DNA of 64,000 nucleotides from Agrococcus jejuensis (GCF_007679035.1 NZ_VEFR01000001.1:744001-808000), one strand, 5' to 3'. Numbered from the stretch's first letter, positions 24,397-33,610 are shown. Notes: a model not told the origin generated them from the sequence alone. A program made the numbers and translations.

Positions 24397-25311
24397 TCAG
24401 CGGGCGTCGACGTTCGCGTCGCGACCCGCTGCATCCGCCGCATCCGGCGTGCGCGGACGGTGCACGAGGGTCACGAGCACCACCGAGATGATCATGAGCA
24501 GGAACCACGACACCACCTTCTGCGGCGATACCGGCTCCCAGCCGTCGACCTGGTTCGGGTAGGTCCATGCGCCCACGGCGGTGCCGACGTTCTCGGCGAT
24601 CCAGATGAAGCCCGCGACGCCCAGGAACGGCACGAGCAGCGGCCAGCGCCACACGCGCACGTGCACGCGGAAGTGCATGACGGTGCGCGCCCACAGCACG
24701 AGCACCGCCACGACCAGCACCCACCGCGCATCCCAGACGAAGTGGTGCGTGTAGAAGTTCGCGTAGATGGCGGCGCCGAGCACGACGGTCGCCCACAGCG
24801 GCGGATAGCGCGTGAAGCGCAGGTCGAACATCCGCATCGAGCGCACCATGTACGACCCGACGGCGGCGTACATGAAGCCCGAGAACAGCGGCACGCCGCC
24901 GATGCGCAGGATGCCGTCGGCCGCGTACGTCCACGAGCCCACGTCGGTCTTGAAGAGCTCCATGATCGTGCCGACGACGTGGAACAGCACGACGACCCAC
25001 AGCTCGCGCACCGTCTCGAGGCGTGCGACGAGCATCCCGACCTGGATGCCCACCGCGATGAGGACGAGCGCGTCGTTCGGGGCGACGGCGGCGTCGGCCG
25101 GCCACCACAGGCGCACGGCGACGATCGCGACGAGGATGAGGAAGCCGAAGACGCACGCCCACGCCTGCTTGAGCACGAAGACGACGGCGTCGACCGCCCA
25201 GGGGCGCCACCGACCCGAGCCGCGCGCGAGCACGGCGTTGGCTCGATCGTCGATCCACCGCTCGACGGCGGTGAACTCGCGAGCGTCGCCGCGCGCTGCG
25301 CGGTCAGGCAC
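24397..25311 (-). CDS. DUF817 family integral membrane protein
   Basis: A 304-residue protein with about eight hydrophobic helices. The DUF817 signature is visible: LFHVVGTIMELFKTDVGSWTY, GGVPLFSGFMYAAVGSYMVRS, YANFYTHHFVWDARWVL and AENVGTAVGAWTYPNQ. The family is widespread but uncharacterised; histidines in the THH motif are conserved. The N-terminal 40 residues are soluble, while the C-terminus is short and charged. Its start overlaps the end of the methyltransferase gene by 8 bases on the same strand, so the two are co-transcribed. The function cannot be inferred. Confidence 0.85.
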   Translation of the reverse strand: MPDRAARGDAREFTAVERWIDDRANAVLARGSGRWRPWAVDAVVFVLKQAWACVFGFLILVAIVAVRLWWPADAAVAPNDALVLIAVGIQVGMLVARLETVRELWVVVLFHVVGTIMELFKTDVGSWTYAADGILRIGGVPLFSGFMYAAVGSYMVRSMRMFDLRFTRYPPLWATVVLGAAIYANFYTHHFVWDARWVLVVAVLVLWARTVMHFRVHVRVWRWPLLVPFLGVAGFIWIAENVGTAVGAWTYPNQVDGWEPVSPQKVVSWFLLMIISVVLVTLVHRPRTPDAADAAGRDANVDAR

Positions 25312-26410
25312 GCGTCGAGGCCGTGACCGTGAAGGTGGCGTCGCGGTGCACCTGCCTCGTGGGGCCGACGGCCCGCTCGAGCGCGATGCGGTAGCGCAGG
25401 TGCCCGTTCCACACGCACCACAGCTCGCCGCCGGGGCGCAGCACGCGGCCGGCCGCCTCGAACATGCGATGCGCGAGGCCCGTGTGCACGGCCGACTCGG
25501 CGTGGAACGGCGGGTTGAGCAGCACGACGTCGATCGACGCGTCGGGCACGGATGCCGCGGCGTCGTCGCGCAGCGTCAGCACCGTCGCTCCGTTGGCGGC
25601 GGCGGTCGCCGCCGTCGACCGCACCGCGGCGGCCGAGCGATCCGTCGCCGTGACCGTCGCGTGCGGCTGCGCGAGCGCGACCGCCGTCGCGAGCAGGCCA
25701 GAGCCGCAGCCGAGGTCGAGCACGGCATCCGCGCGCGGCAGGTCGCGGATGCGGTCGAGCAGCAGGCGCGTGCCGCGGTCGACCGTCGAGCCGGCGAAGA
25801 CGCCGCCGTGCGCGACGACCGTGAGCGCGACGTCGTCGTGCCGCACGCTGCGAGGCCAGTCGAGCGCGGGCAGGTCGGGGCGCGGGGCGCTCGCGTGGAG
25901 CACGCGCGCCTTGCGGTGCGCGAGCGTCGCCGTGACGTCGCCGAGGTGGCGAGCGAGCACGTCGTTCTGCGTGCGGGTCATGTGCTTGACGCGCCCGCCG
26001 GCGACGATGCGCACGTCGGGCGCCGCGTGCCTGGCGACGAGGCCCGCGATCTCGTCGAGCGCGTCGAGCGAACGGGGCAGCTGCAGCAGCACCAGGTGCG
26101 CATCCGCCACGAGCGCGGCGTCGAGCCCGTGATGGTCGAAGCCGTGCAGACGCAGGCGGTCGGCGTTGGCGGCGAGCGCGCGCTCACCCGTGATGGGGTC
26201 CTGATGCACGCGCACGTGCGCCGCGCCCGCATCGAGCGCCCCGAGGGTGAGCGCGCCGTGCCGGTCGCCGATCACGACGACGTCGCGTGCGGCGAGGCCG
26301 CCCGGCAGCGCCGCGGCCTCGGCGAGGATGAGGGCGTCGGCGGCGTCGTGCGCCTGCAGGTCGGGCGACTCGACGTCGGGCCAGCGGCGCAGGGCGTCGA
26401 GGTCGAGCAT
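25304..26410 (-). CDS. RsmC/RlmG-like rRNA guanine-N2 methyltransferase
   Basis: Class I SAM-dependent methyltransferase of 368 residues with the duplicated architecture of RsmC and RlmG. The N-terminal half is a degenerate methyltransferase fold that helps bind RNA. The C-terminal half (about 190-368) is catalytic, with VLDLGCGSGLLATAVAL (SAM site) and VVLLNPPFHAESAVHTG, the NPPF motif of N2-guanine or adenine methylases. Target guanines in this family are 16S G1207 or 23S G1835; the choice is not clear here. TACGCT lies 6 bases before the ATG. It is divergent from the flavin oxidase with only 43 bases between starts. Confidence 0.83.
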   Translation of the reverse strand: MLDLDALRRWPDVESPDLQAHDAADALILAEAAALPGGLAARDVVVIGDRHGALTLGALDAGAAHVRVHQDPITGERALAANADRLRLHGFDHHGLDAALVADAHLVLLQLPRSLDALDEIAGLVARHAAPDVRIVAGGRVKHMTRTQNDVLARHLGDVTATLAHRKARVLHASAPRPDLPALDWPRSVRHDDVALTVVAHGGVFAGSTVDRGTRLLLDRIRDLPRADAVLDLGCGSGLLATAVALAQPHATVTATDRSAAAVRSTAATAAANGATVLTLRDDAAASVPDASIDVVLLNPPFHAESAVHTGLAHRMFEAAGRVLRPGGELWCVWNGHLRYRIALERAVGPTRQVHRDATFTVTASTRA

Positions 26411-26416
26411 CCCTCC

Positions 26417-26422
26417 AGCGTA
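26417..26422 (-). promoter_or_regulatory. -10 hexamer of the rRNA methyltransferase gene
   Basis: TACGCT on the minus strand lies 6 bases before the ATG at 26410. The promoter overlaps that of the divergent gene. Confidence 0.5.
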
Positions 26423-26440
26423 GGCGTCGGGGGTGGGGTC

Positions 26441-26446
26441 TACCGT
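26441..26446 (+). promoter_or_regulatory. -10 hexamer of the flavin oxidase gene
   Basis: TACCGT ends 7 bases before the ATG at 26454, implying a leaderless transcript. Its -35 must lie in or near the start of the divergent gene. Confidence 0.5.
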
Positions 26447-26453
26447 CGTCCGC

Positions 26454-27782
26454 ATGGATGAGATCGCGCTCGTCGCAGCGCTGCGAGATCGGATGCGGGG
26501 AGCGGTCGTCGGCGCCGCCGACGAGGCCTGGGCCGAGGCGCGCCTGCCGTGGGCTCGCGCCGTCGACCAGCGACCGGCGGCGGTCGCGTCGCCCGTCGAC
26601 GTCGACGACGTCGCGACGGCGCTCGCCGTCGCACGCGAGCACGGCGCGACGGTGGCGGTGCAGCCGACGGGCCACGGTGCCGTCGACGCACTCGAGGGCG
26701 CGATCGTGCTGCGCATGGATGCGTTCGACGCCGTCTCGGTCGACGCAGCCGCCCGCACGGCGCGCGTCGGCGCGGGCGTGCTCGTGGGCGACCTCCTCGC
26801 CGCGCTCGACGGCACGGGCCTCGTGGGACCCTCGGGGTCGAGCCGCATCGTCTCGGTCGCCGGGCTCGTGCTCGGCGGTGGTCAGGGCTGGTTCTCGCGC
26901 CTCGGCGGGCTCGGCGGCGAGTGGCTCGTGCGCGCGCACGTCGTGCTGCCCGACGGCACGACCGGATGGATCTCCGACGACGACGACGCGCTGCGACTGC
27001 TGCGGGGCGGCGCGGGGCTCGTGGCCGTGGCGACGGAGCTCGAGATCGCGCTGCACCCGGTCGTCGACCTGCGCGGCGGCACGATCGACGTCGCCATCGA
27101 GCGCTCGGCAGCGATGCTGCGCGCCGCGCGCGAGCTCGTCGACGCCGAGCCAGGCGTCGCGCTCTCGGTCGCGCTGCTCGCGATGCCCGACTCCCCCGTG
27201 CTGCCCGAGGCCATCCGCGGCCGCAGCTGGTGCAGCGTGCACGTCGTGCTCGCCGACGTCGACGCCGCCGTGCTCGCGCCGCTGCGCGCCGTCGCCGAGC
27301 CGCTGCGCGACGACGTCGGGCCCATCGCGCCCGGGGCGCTGCACACGATCGCGAACGACCCCGAGCAGCCCGGCGCCGGAGCGGGCTGGTCGGCGCTCGT
27401 GCCGCGCCTCGACGATGCGACGGTCGACGCGCTCGTCGCCGCCCGCGCCGACGCGGCGCTCGCGCCCGTCGTCGCGATCGAGGTCCGGCTGCTCGGCGGG
27501 GCGACGCCCGAGCGCCCGTCGCTCGTGCCGCAGCCGACCGAGCCGTGGATCGTGTCGTCGATCGCGCCGATGCCGCCCGGCGTCGACGGCGAGCCGCAGC
27601 GCACCGCGATCGCGAGCCTCGCCGACCGGCTCGCGCCCGTGACGAACGACCGCACGCTGCCGACGTTCCTCGCCGGCGGGCCGCTCTCGCGAGCGCTGCC
27701 GCCCGCGGCGATCGCCGAGCTGCACGCATGGCGCGACGCGCACGGGGGCGACGTGCTGCATCCCAGCCGCCTGCCGCGCTGA
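26454..27782 (+). CDS. FAD-binding oxidoreductase (PCMH fold, berberine-bridge-like)
   Basis: A 442-residue FAD-linked oxidase. The PCMH-type FAD domain covers about residues 30-210, with VAVQPTGHGAVDALEG (usual site of the flavin-linking histidine) and GLVLGGGQGWFSRLGGLGG plus RGGAGLVAVATELEIALHP. The C-terminus ends GGDVLHPSRLPR instead of the usual BBE N-x-x-P form, so the last domain is divergent. It presumably oxidises a small alcohol, sugar or polyphenol with oxygen; the substrate is not known. It is only distantly similar to the oxidase half of the fusion at 3651. Monocistronic and probably leaderless. Confidence 0.8.
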   Translation: MDEIALVAALRDRMRGAVVGAADEAWAEARLPWARAVDQRPAAVASPVDVDDVATALAVAREHGATVAVQPTGHGAVDALEGAIVLRMDAFDAVSVDAAARTARVGAGVLVGDLLAALDGTGLVGPSGSSRIVSVAGLVLGGGQGWFSRLGGLGGEWLVRAHVVLPDGTTGWISDDDDALRLLRGGAGLVAVATELEIALHPVVDLRGGTIDVAIERSAAMLRAARELVDAEPGVALSVALLAMPDSPVLPEAIRGRSWCSVHVVLADVDAAVLAPLRAVAEPLRDDVGPIAPGALHTIANDPEQPGAGAGWSALVPRLDDATVDALVAARADAALAPVVAIEVRLLGGATPERPSLVPQPTEPWIVSSIAPMPPGVDGEPQRTAIASLADRLAPVTNDRTLPTFLAGGPLSRALPPAAIAELHAWRDAHGGDVLHPSRLPR

Positions 27783-27872
27783 CGCGCGCCGAACGCTCCG
27801 CGACGCGGCTGACGAACGAGTCGCGACGACGGTTGTGTCGCGCTCGCGCGACGTCGCGAGCAGGATCGAGCC

Positions 27873-28550
27873 ATGCACCGCACGCTCCCCGTCGCTCGCA
27901 CTGCAGCGCTGGCGCTCGCGGCGGTGGCGCTTGCTGCGACGAGCGGATGCGCGACGGCTGCGGGAACGCCGCCGTCGGTCACGCCGACCACCTCCCACCC
28001 GCCGACCGCGGACCCGGGAGCGTCTGACGCCACGACGGAGCTCGGCGCCGTGCCCCAGCCGCTGCCGGACGGCGAGGTGGCTGGCCAGGGCCTCGTGCTC
28101 GACGCGGGCACGCCGATCCTCTGCCTCGGCGACGTGGGGCTGTCCCTCCCGCCCGTGTGCGGCGGCGAGCCCCTCATCGGCTGGGACTGGAGCTCGCTCG
28201 ACGGCTGGGAGTCGCGGGGCAGCACGCGCTGGGGCTCGTACGCGGTGCAGGGCACCTGGGACGGCGAGTCGCTCACGGTGACGAGCGACCCCATCTCGCT
28301 CGCGCTCTTCGACCCGGCGCCGATCGCCCCGCCGGCTCCGACGTCCTGCACGACCTCCGCCGACGAGCTGCAGCGCATCCAGCAGGTCGTGCACGAGGCC
28401 CTCGGGGACCGCGTGCTCGCGAGCGGGATCGCCGACGGGTGCCTCGAGGCGACCGTCGTGTTCGACGACGGCGCCGTGCAGCAGCATCTCGACGGCGTCT
28501 ACGGCCCCGACGTCGTGCACGTCGTGAGCGCACTCCAGCCCATCTCCTGA
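27873..28550 (+). CDS. Secreted lipoprotein with one copy of an unknown cysteine-pair domain
   Basis: A 225-residue exported lipoprotein. The signal peptide ends in the lipobox ATSGC, so C26 is the likely lipidated residue. A proline-threonine linker follows, then one domain of about 170 residues. Landmarks are AGQGLVLDAGTPILCLG, a cysteine pair C-x11-C, GWDWSSLDGW, YAVQGTWDG, and later a second part with DELQRIQQVVHEALGDR and VVFDDGAVQQHLDGVYGPDVVHVV. The same landmarks occur twice in the next gene. Two extra cysteines in the second half may form another disulfide. I recognise no family. CAGGAT lies 6 bases before the ATG. It and the next gene are 14 bases apart and form an operon. Confidence 0.75.
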   Translation: MHRTLPVARTAALALAAVALAATSGCATAAGTPPSVTPTTSHPPTADPGASDATTELGAVPQPLPDGEVAGQGLVLDAGTPILCLGDVGLSLPPVCGGEPLIGWDWSSLDGWESRGSTRWGSYAVQGTWDGESLTVTSDPISLALFDPAPIAPPAPTSCTTSADELQRIQQVVHEALGDRVLASGIADGCLEATVVFDDGAVQQHLDGVYGPDVVHVVSALQPIS

Positions 28551-28564
28551 TCGAAGGACACCCC

Positions 28565-29770
28565 ATGCGACGCCCTTCCCTCCTCCACGGCAGCCTCGTC
28601 GCCGTCGCCGCGCTCGCGCTCGCCGCGTGCTCGGCGACCTCGGGCGACGGCGCCGGTCAGTCGGCATCCGCCGACCCCGGCGCCGACCTCGGCACGCTGC
28701 CCGTCGCCGTGCCGCTCGGCGAGGTGCTCGGGCAGGGCACGGTCCTCGACGACGGCACGGGCCCGGAGCTGTGCCTCGAGGCCGTCGCGGAGTCGGCGCC
28801 GCCGCAGTGCGACGGACCGCCGATCGACGGCTGGGACTGGGATGCGTTCGCGGGCTGGACGGACGTGTCGGGGGTGCGCTGGGGCGCCTACGCCGTGCAG
28901 GGCACGTTCGACGGCGAGCGGATCGCGGTCACCGCCGATCCGATCGCCCTGGCGCTCTACGACCCGATGCCGATCGAGGACGAGCCGCTGCCTGCCGGCA
29001 CGACCGACGAGGCCGTGCTCGGCGAGATCCAGGAGGTGCTCGCGGATGCGCTCGGCGAGCGCGCGCTCGGGAGCGGGATCGAGGAAGGCAGGCTCGAGCA
29101 GTCGGTGGTCTACGACGACGGCTCGTTGCAGGAGCACCTCGACACCGTCTACGGGCCGAACGTCGTGCACGTCGTGGGCGCGCTGCGCGACGTGGGCGAT
29201 GCCGAGTCGAGCGCGACGCCGCTGCCCGAGCCCGATCCGACGGTCACGACCGACATGCTGCCTGCGCCCGCGATCCCCGCCGGCGAGGTGACGATCCGCG
29301 GCCTGGTCACGGACGACGGCACCGACGTCGGCATGTGCCTCGGCGACGTCGCGGCGGTGCACCCGAGAGCCGTCTGCGACGACCTGCTCGTCGCGGGCTT
29401 CGACCGGACGTCCGTCGCGGGAGGCGACGAGCTCGATGGCGTCTGGGCGGAGACCCTCGACCTTCGAGGCACATTCGACGGCACGACGCTCACGCTCACG
29501 CAGCCCGCCGCGCTGCCCGACCCCTTGGTTCCGCAGGGCGACGGCGGGCCGCCGCCGATCCTCGGCGCCCCGCCCACCGACGAGCTCATCGCGGTGCAGG
29601 ACGCGGTCATCGCCGAGCTCGGCGATCGCGCGTTCCTCGTGATGGCGTTCGGCGACGCCGTCGTGGTGACCGTGCTCTACGAGGATGGCTCGCTGCAGGG
29701 CTACCTCGATGCGCGGTACGGCGCGGGCGTCGTCGACGTCGGGGGCCTCATGGCCGACGTCGAGGCGTAG
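28565..29770 (+). CDS. Secreted lipoprotein with two copies of the same unknown domain
   Basis: A 401-residue lipoprotein, paralogous to its upstream neighbour. The lipobox LAAC gives a lipidated C22. Domain copy A (about 40-215) has GQGTVLDDGTGPELCLE, C-x11-C, GWDWDAFAGW, YAVQGTFDGE, EIQEVLADALGERALGSGI and YDDGSLQEHLDTVYGPNVVHVVGAL. Copy B (about 235-401) has TIRGLVTDDGTDVGMCLGD, C-x12-C, LRGTFDG, AVQDAVIAELGDR and YEDGSLQGYLDARYGAGVVDVGGL. Internal duplication plus tandem paralogy gives three copies of one domain in the operon. It converges on the DUF3072 gene 12 bases later. Function unknown; an extracellular ligand-binding role is possible. Confidence 0.75.
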   Translation: MRRPSLLHGSLVAVAALALAACSATSGDGAGQSASADPGADLGTLPVAVPLGEVLGQGTVLDDGTGPELCLEAVAESAPPQCDGPPIDGWDWDAFAGWTDVSGVRWGAYAVQGTFDGERIAVTADPIALALYDPMPIEDEPLPAGTTDEAVLGEIQEVLADALGERALGSGIEEGRLEQSVVYDDGSLQEHLDTVYGPNVVHVVGALRDVGDAESSATPLPEPDPTVTTDMLPAPAIPAGEVTIRGLVTDDGTDVGMCLGDVAAVHPRAVCDDLLVAGFDRTSVAGGDELDGVWAETLDLRGTFDGTTLTLTQPAALPDPLVPQGDGGPPPILGAPPTDELIAVQDAVIAELGDRAFLVMAFGDAVVVTVLYEDGSLQGYLDARYGAGVVDVGGLMADVEA

Positions 29771-29782
29771 CGCCCCGGGCGG

Positions 29783-30040
29783 TCAGGCGGACTCGCCGCG
29801 CCCCGTCTGCCCCTGCAGCCGGTCGATGTGCTCGGAGGCCTCCGCCTTCGTGAGGTCGGCGGAGATCTCCTCGCCTGCCTCGCGCGCGAGCGTGTCGAGG
29901 TAGCTGCGCTGCGCCGCGGTCATCGGCTCGTCGCCCGTCGCCCAGTCGCTGGGATCCTTGACGGCCGCATCCTGCGGGTCGGTCGCACCGAGCGTCTCGC
30001 CCTGCGTCGCGTCGGTCTCGTTCGTCTGCTCGTCGGTCAT
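29783..30040 (-). CDS. DUF3072 family small acidic protein
   Basis: An 85-residue hydrophilic protein. The DUF3072 core is DWATGDEPMTAAQRSYLDTL followed by AREAGEEISADLTKAEASEHIDRLQ (parts), a helical pair found in many small actinobacterial proteins of unknown role. The N-terminal 30 residues are acidic and probably disordered. TAGCGT lies 6 bases before the ATG, so it is likely transcribed alone without a leader. It lies just downstream of smc on the same strand, but the 53-base gap and its own -10 argue against an operon. Confidence 0.83.
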   Translation of the reverse strand: MTDEQTNETDATQGETLGATDPQDAAVKDPSDWATGDEPMTAAQRSYLDTLAREAGEEISADLTKAEASEHIDRLQGQTGRGESA

Positions 30041-30046
30041 GCCTCG

Positions 30047-30052
30047 ACGCTA
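30047..30052 (-). promoter_or_regulatory. -10 hexamer of the DUF3072 gene
   Basis: TAGCGT on the minus strand lies 6 bases before the ATG at 30040, implying a leaderless transcript. Confidence 0.5.
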
Positions 30053-30093
30053 CGGCCGAGCACCCACACGCCGCGGGGGCTTGCGCGGGACCG

Positions 30094-33000
30094 CTAGGAC
30101 GCCTGCGCCTGCTCTGCCTCGCGGGTCGTGCGCTGACCGACGACGACCGAGACGCCGTCCTGCTTCATCGAGACGCCGTAGAGTGCGTCGGCGATCTCCA
30201 TCGTGCGCTTCTGATGGGTGATGACGATGAGCTGGCTCGTCTCGCGCAGCTGCTCGAACACCTGCAGCAGACGGCCGAGGTTGGCGTCGTCGAGCGCCGC
30301 CTCGACCTCGTCCATGATGTAGAACGGGCTCGGTCTCGCCTTGAAGATCGCGACCATGAGCGCGACGGCCGCGAGCGAGCGCTCGCCGCCCGACAGCAGC
30401 GACAGGCGGTCGATCTTCTTGCCTGCGGGGCGCACCGTGACCTCGATGCCCGTCTCGAGCATGTCCTCGGGGTCCGTGAGCGCGAGGCTGCCCGAGCCGC
30501 CCGGGAACAGCACGGGGAAGATCTCGGCGAACGCGGCCTTCGTGTCCTCGAACGCGGCGGCGAAGATGCCCTCCATGCGCTCGTCGAGGTCGGCGATGAT
30601 CTGCTCGAGGTCCTTGCGGGTCGACGCGAGGTCGGCGAGCTGCTCGGTGAGGAACGCGTGGCGCTGCTCGAGCGCCGCGTACTCCTCGAGCGCGAGCGGA
30701 TTGACGCGGCCGAGGCGGGCGAGCTTGCGCTCAGCGTCGGCGAGCTGCCGCTGCCACGACGCGCGGTCGAAGTCGTCGTCGGGCCCGTGCTCGGCCACGA
30801 GCACGTCCTCGTCGACGCCCAGCTCGGCGGCCGCGCGCTCGATGAGCGACGACAGGTGCAGGCGCTGCTCGTACGTCTCCATCTCGAGGCCGTGCACGCG
30901 CTCGGTGAGGGCGTGCAGGCGGTCGCGCAGCTCGGTCTCCTGACGGCGGAGGGTGCCGAGGGCCTCGGAGTTCTCGCGCCGCGACGTCTCGCGCTCCGCG
31001 AGCCGCAGGCGCGCCTCGGACAGCGAGCGGTCGACGGCCTCGAGCACCGGCGGCAGCGCACCGGCGACGCGCTCGGCGGCGGCGCGCTGACGCTCGCGGA
31101 TCACGGCGCGGCGCGCGGCCTCCTCGGCCGCCTGCCGCTGGGCGACCATCTCGCGCTCGAGGGATGCGGCACGCTCGCGCTCGACGCGCACGCGCTCGCG
31201 CGCCGTCTCGAGCTCGATGCGCAGCTCGGTCTCCATGCCGCGCTCGGCGTCGAGCTCCTCGACGAGGCCGTCGCGCGCGGACGCGTCGAGGATCGGGCGC
31301 GGGGTCTGCTGGAAGTCGGCGAGCCGGCGCTCGGCGGCCTCGAACGCGGTGCCCGCCTCCGCGAGCCCCGCCTGCGCCTCGGCGACGGCCGCCTGCGCAC
31401 GCTCGCGCTCGGCCGTCGCAGCCTCGAGCCGCGTGCGCACGCGCGAGCGCTCCTGGCCGCGGGCCGCCGACTCGGCGTCGTGGGCGCGCAGCGCCTCGAG
31501 GGCCTCCTGCGCGTCGGTGCGGCCGGCTTGCAGCGCCTGGCGCTGCTCCTCGACGACGCCCGCCTCGCGCTCGATCTCGGCGCTGAGCGCCTCGAGGCGT
31601 TCGAGGGCGGCGTCGCGGTCTGCGATGAGCTCGAGGCGCGACGCGGCATCCTTCGAGCCGCCCTGCACCCGGTGCTCGGTCATGACGTCGCCGTCGCGCG
31701 TCACGACGGTGACCGGGCCGTCGGCGCCGGCGAGGGCGGCGAGGCCGGAGGCCGCGGCCGCGAGGTCGTCGACGATCACGGTGCGCGCGAGGATCCCGAG
31801 CACGCCCGCAGGCGCCTCGACGACGTCGACCGCGGGGGTGGCGCCTGCCACGTTCGGCAGTCCGGCAGCATCGCGCGACGCGTCGCCCACGACGACGTCG
31901 ACGCGGCCGTGGCCGCCGTCGCGCGCATGACCGACGGCGGCGATCGCCGCGTCGCGGCTCGACGCGAGCAGCGCCTCGCCGAGGGTGCCGAGCGCAGCGG
32001 CGATCGCGGCCTCGTAGCCGGGGCGCACGCGCACGTGGTCGGTGACGATGCCGTCGACGCCCGCGAGGCCGGCGTTCGCGAGCGCCGCCGAGGCGCTCTG
32101 CGCGTCGAGGGCGAGCGACAGCGCCGTCGAGCGAGCAGCGAGCGACTCGCGCTCCCGCTCGCGCGCGTGCAGCGCGTCACGGGCCCGCTCGAGCGCGGCC
32201 TGCAGCCCCGACACGGCCTCGTCGGCGGCACGCCAGCGCGCGCCGAGTGTCTCGGCGTCGCCGGCCTCGACGTCGTCGTCGCCCAGTGCGTCCACCGCCT
32301 GCTGCGCCTCGACGATGCGCGCCTCGGCGTTGGCGAGCGCCTCGCCGCGCCGCTCGACCTCCGTCGTGCGCGCCGTGCGCGTGGAGGCGGCGACCTCGAC
32401 GCGCGAGCGGTGCGCCGCGAGCTCGAGGTCGTGCCTCGACACGAGTGCCGACTGCCGGGCGATCTCGTCGTCGAGCGCGTCGAGCGCCGCCCGCGCGAGG
32501 GCGACCTTCGCCGCCTGGCTGCCGAGCTCGCGCTCGCTCGTGCCGACGCGCTCGACGAGCGCCTGCGCCTCGGCGCGCACGGCCTCCACCTGGTCGGCGG
32601 TCACGAGCCGCGACGCATCCATCGCCTCGACCGGCTCGCCGAGCAGCGCGAGCCGCTGGTGCGCGAGCGTCGACAGGGAGTTGAGGCGCGTGCGCTCGCG
32701 CTCGAGGCCGTGCACGACCTGCCTCGCGCGGTCGACGTCGTCGCCGACCATCGTCTCCTCGAGCCGCGTCGCGCGCATGCGCGCCTGGTCGAGCTGCTCC
32801 TGCAGCACGATGCGCTCGCTCTTGCGCTCCGACTCGCTCCGCGCCGCCGACGCGAGCGAGTCGCGCAGGCGCACGACCTCGTCGGCGATCAGCCGGCCCT
32901 TCGCCTCGCGAACGGCGGCCTGGATCGACTGGGCCTCCTTCGCGATCTCGGCCTGCTGGCCCAGCGGCTTCAGCTGCCTGCGCAGCTCTCCGGCGAGGTC

Positions 33001-33576
33001 CGACAGGCGCGTGAGGTTCTGCTGCATCGCGTCGAGCTTGCGGAGCGTCTTCTCCTTGCGCCGACGGTGCTTGAGGATGCCGGCGGCCTCCTCGAGGAAT
33101 CCGCGGCGATCGGTGGGGCTCGCCTGCAGCAGCGCATCCAGCTGCCCCTGTCCGACGATGACGTGCATCTCGCGCCCGAGGCCGGAGTCCGACAGCAGCT
33201 CCTGCACGTCGAGCAGACGGCAGGACTCGCCGTTGATGGCGTACTCGCTGCCGCCGTTGCGGAAGAGCGTGCGCGAGATCTGCACCTCGGCGTACTCGAT
33301 GGGCAGCGCACCGTCGGCGTTGTCGATCGTGAGCTCGACGTGCGCACGCGACAGCGGGCCCGTCGTCGCCGTGCCGGCGAAGATGACGTCCTCCATCTTC
33401 CCGCCGCGCAGGGTCTTGGCGCCCTGCTCGCCCATGACCCACGCGAGGGCGTCGACGACGTTCGACTTGCCGGAGCCGTTCGGGCCGACGACCGCCGTGA
33501 CGCCGGGCTCGAAGCGGAACGTCGTGGACCGCGCGAAGGACTTGAAGCCCTTGACGTCGAGGCTCTTGAGGTACAC
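30094..33576 (-). CDS. smc: Chromosome segregation protein SMC
   Basis: SMC ATPase of 1160 residues that, with ScpA and ScpB, loops and organises the chromosome. The Walker A motif is GPNGSGKSNVVDALAW near residue 30. Long coiled-coil arms cover about 160-500 and 650-980, and a hinge at about 500-650 contains DHVRVRPGYEAAIAAALGTL. The C-terminal head has the signature LLSGGERSLAAVALMVAIF and Walker B FYIMDEVEAALDD. The GTG at 33574-33576 with GGGAG upstream gives the standard VYLKSLDVKGFKSFA start; a TTG 10 codons earlier is less likely. TAGGTT (33605-33610) is a plausible -10. Its usual partners mutM and ftsY lie about 5 kb upstream and 9 kb downstream respectively, beyond accessory genes. 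Confidence 0.95.
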   Translation of the reverse strand: MYLKSLDVKGFKSFARSTTFRFEPGVTAVVGPNGSGKSNVVDALAWVMGEQGAKTLRGGKMEDVIFAGTATTGPLSRAHVELTIDNADGALPIEYAEVQISRTLFRNGGSEYAINGESCRLLDVQELLSDSGLGREMHVIVGQGQLDALLQASPTDRRGFLEEAAGILKHRRRKEKTLRKLDAMQQNLTRLSDLAGELRRQLKPLGQQAEIAKEAQSIQAAVREAKGRLIADEVVRLRDSLASAARSESERKSERIVLQEQLDQARMRATRLEETMVGDDVDRARQVVHGLERERTRLNSLSTLAHQRLALLGEPVEAMDASRLVTADQVEAVRAEAQALVERVGTSERELGSQAAKVALARAALDALDDEIARQSALVSRHDLELAAHRSRVEVAASTRTARTTEVERRGEALANAEARIVEAQQAVDALGDDDVEAGDAETLGARWRAADEAVSGLQAALERARDALHARERERESLAARSTALSLALDAQSASAALANAGLAGVDGIVTDHVRVRPGYEAAIAAALGTLGEALLASSRDAAIAAVGHARDGGHGRVDVVVGDASRDAAGLPNVAGATPAVDVVEAPAGVLGILARTVIVDDLAAAASGLAALAGADGPVTVVTRDGDVMTEHRVQGGSKDAASRLELIADRDAALERLEALSAEIEREAGVVEEQRQALQAGRTDAQEALEALRAHDAESAARGQERSRVRTRLEAATAERERAQAAVAEAQAGLAEAGTAFEAAERRLADFQQTPRPILDASARDGLVEELDAERGMETELRIELETARERVRVERERAASLEREMVAQRQAAEEAARRAVIRERQRAAAERVAGALPPVLEAVDRSLSEARLRLAERETSRRENSEALGTLRRQETELRDRLHALTERVHGLEMETYEQRLHLSSLIERAAAELGVDEDVLVAEHGPDDDFDRASWQRQLADAERKLARLGRVNPLALEEYAALEQRHAFLTEQLADLASTRKDLEQIIADLDERMEGIFAAAFEDTKAAFAEIFPVLFPGGSGSLALTDPEDMLETGIEVTVRPAGKKIDRLSLLSGGERSLAAVALMVAIFKARPSPFYIMDEVEAALDDANLGRLLQVFEQLRETSQLIVITHQKRTMEIADALYGVSMKQDGVSVVVGQRTTREAEQAQAS

Positions 33577-33604
33577 GCGGCTCCCGGGTGGATGGATCGC
33601 TCCC

Positions 33605-33610
33605 AACCTA
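33605..33610 (-). promoter_or_regulatory. -10 hexamer of smc
   Basis: TAGGTT on the minus strand lies 28 bases before the smc GTG, leaving a leader of about 20 bases with a GGGAG ribosome site. Confidence 0.35.
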
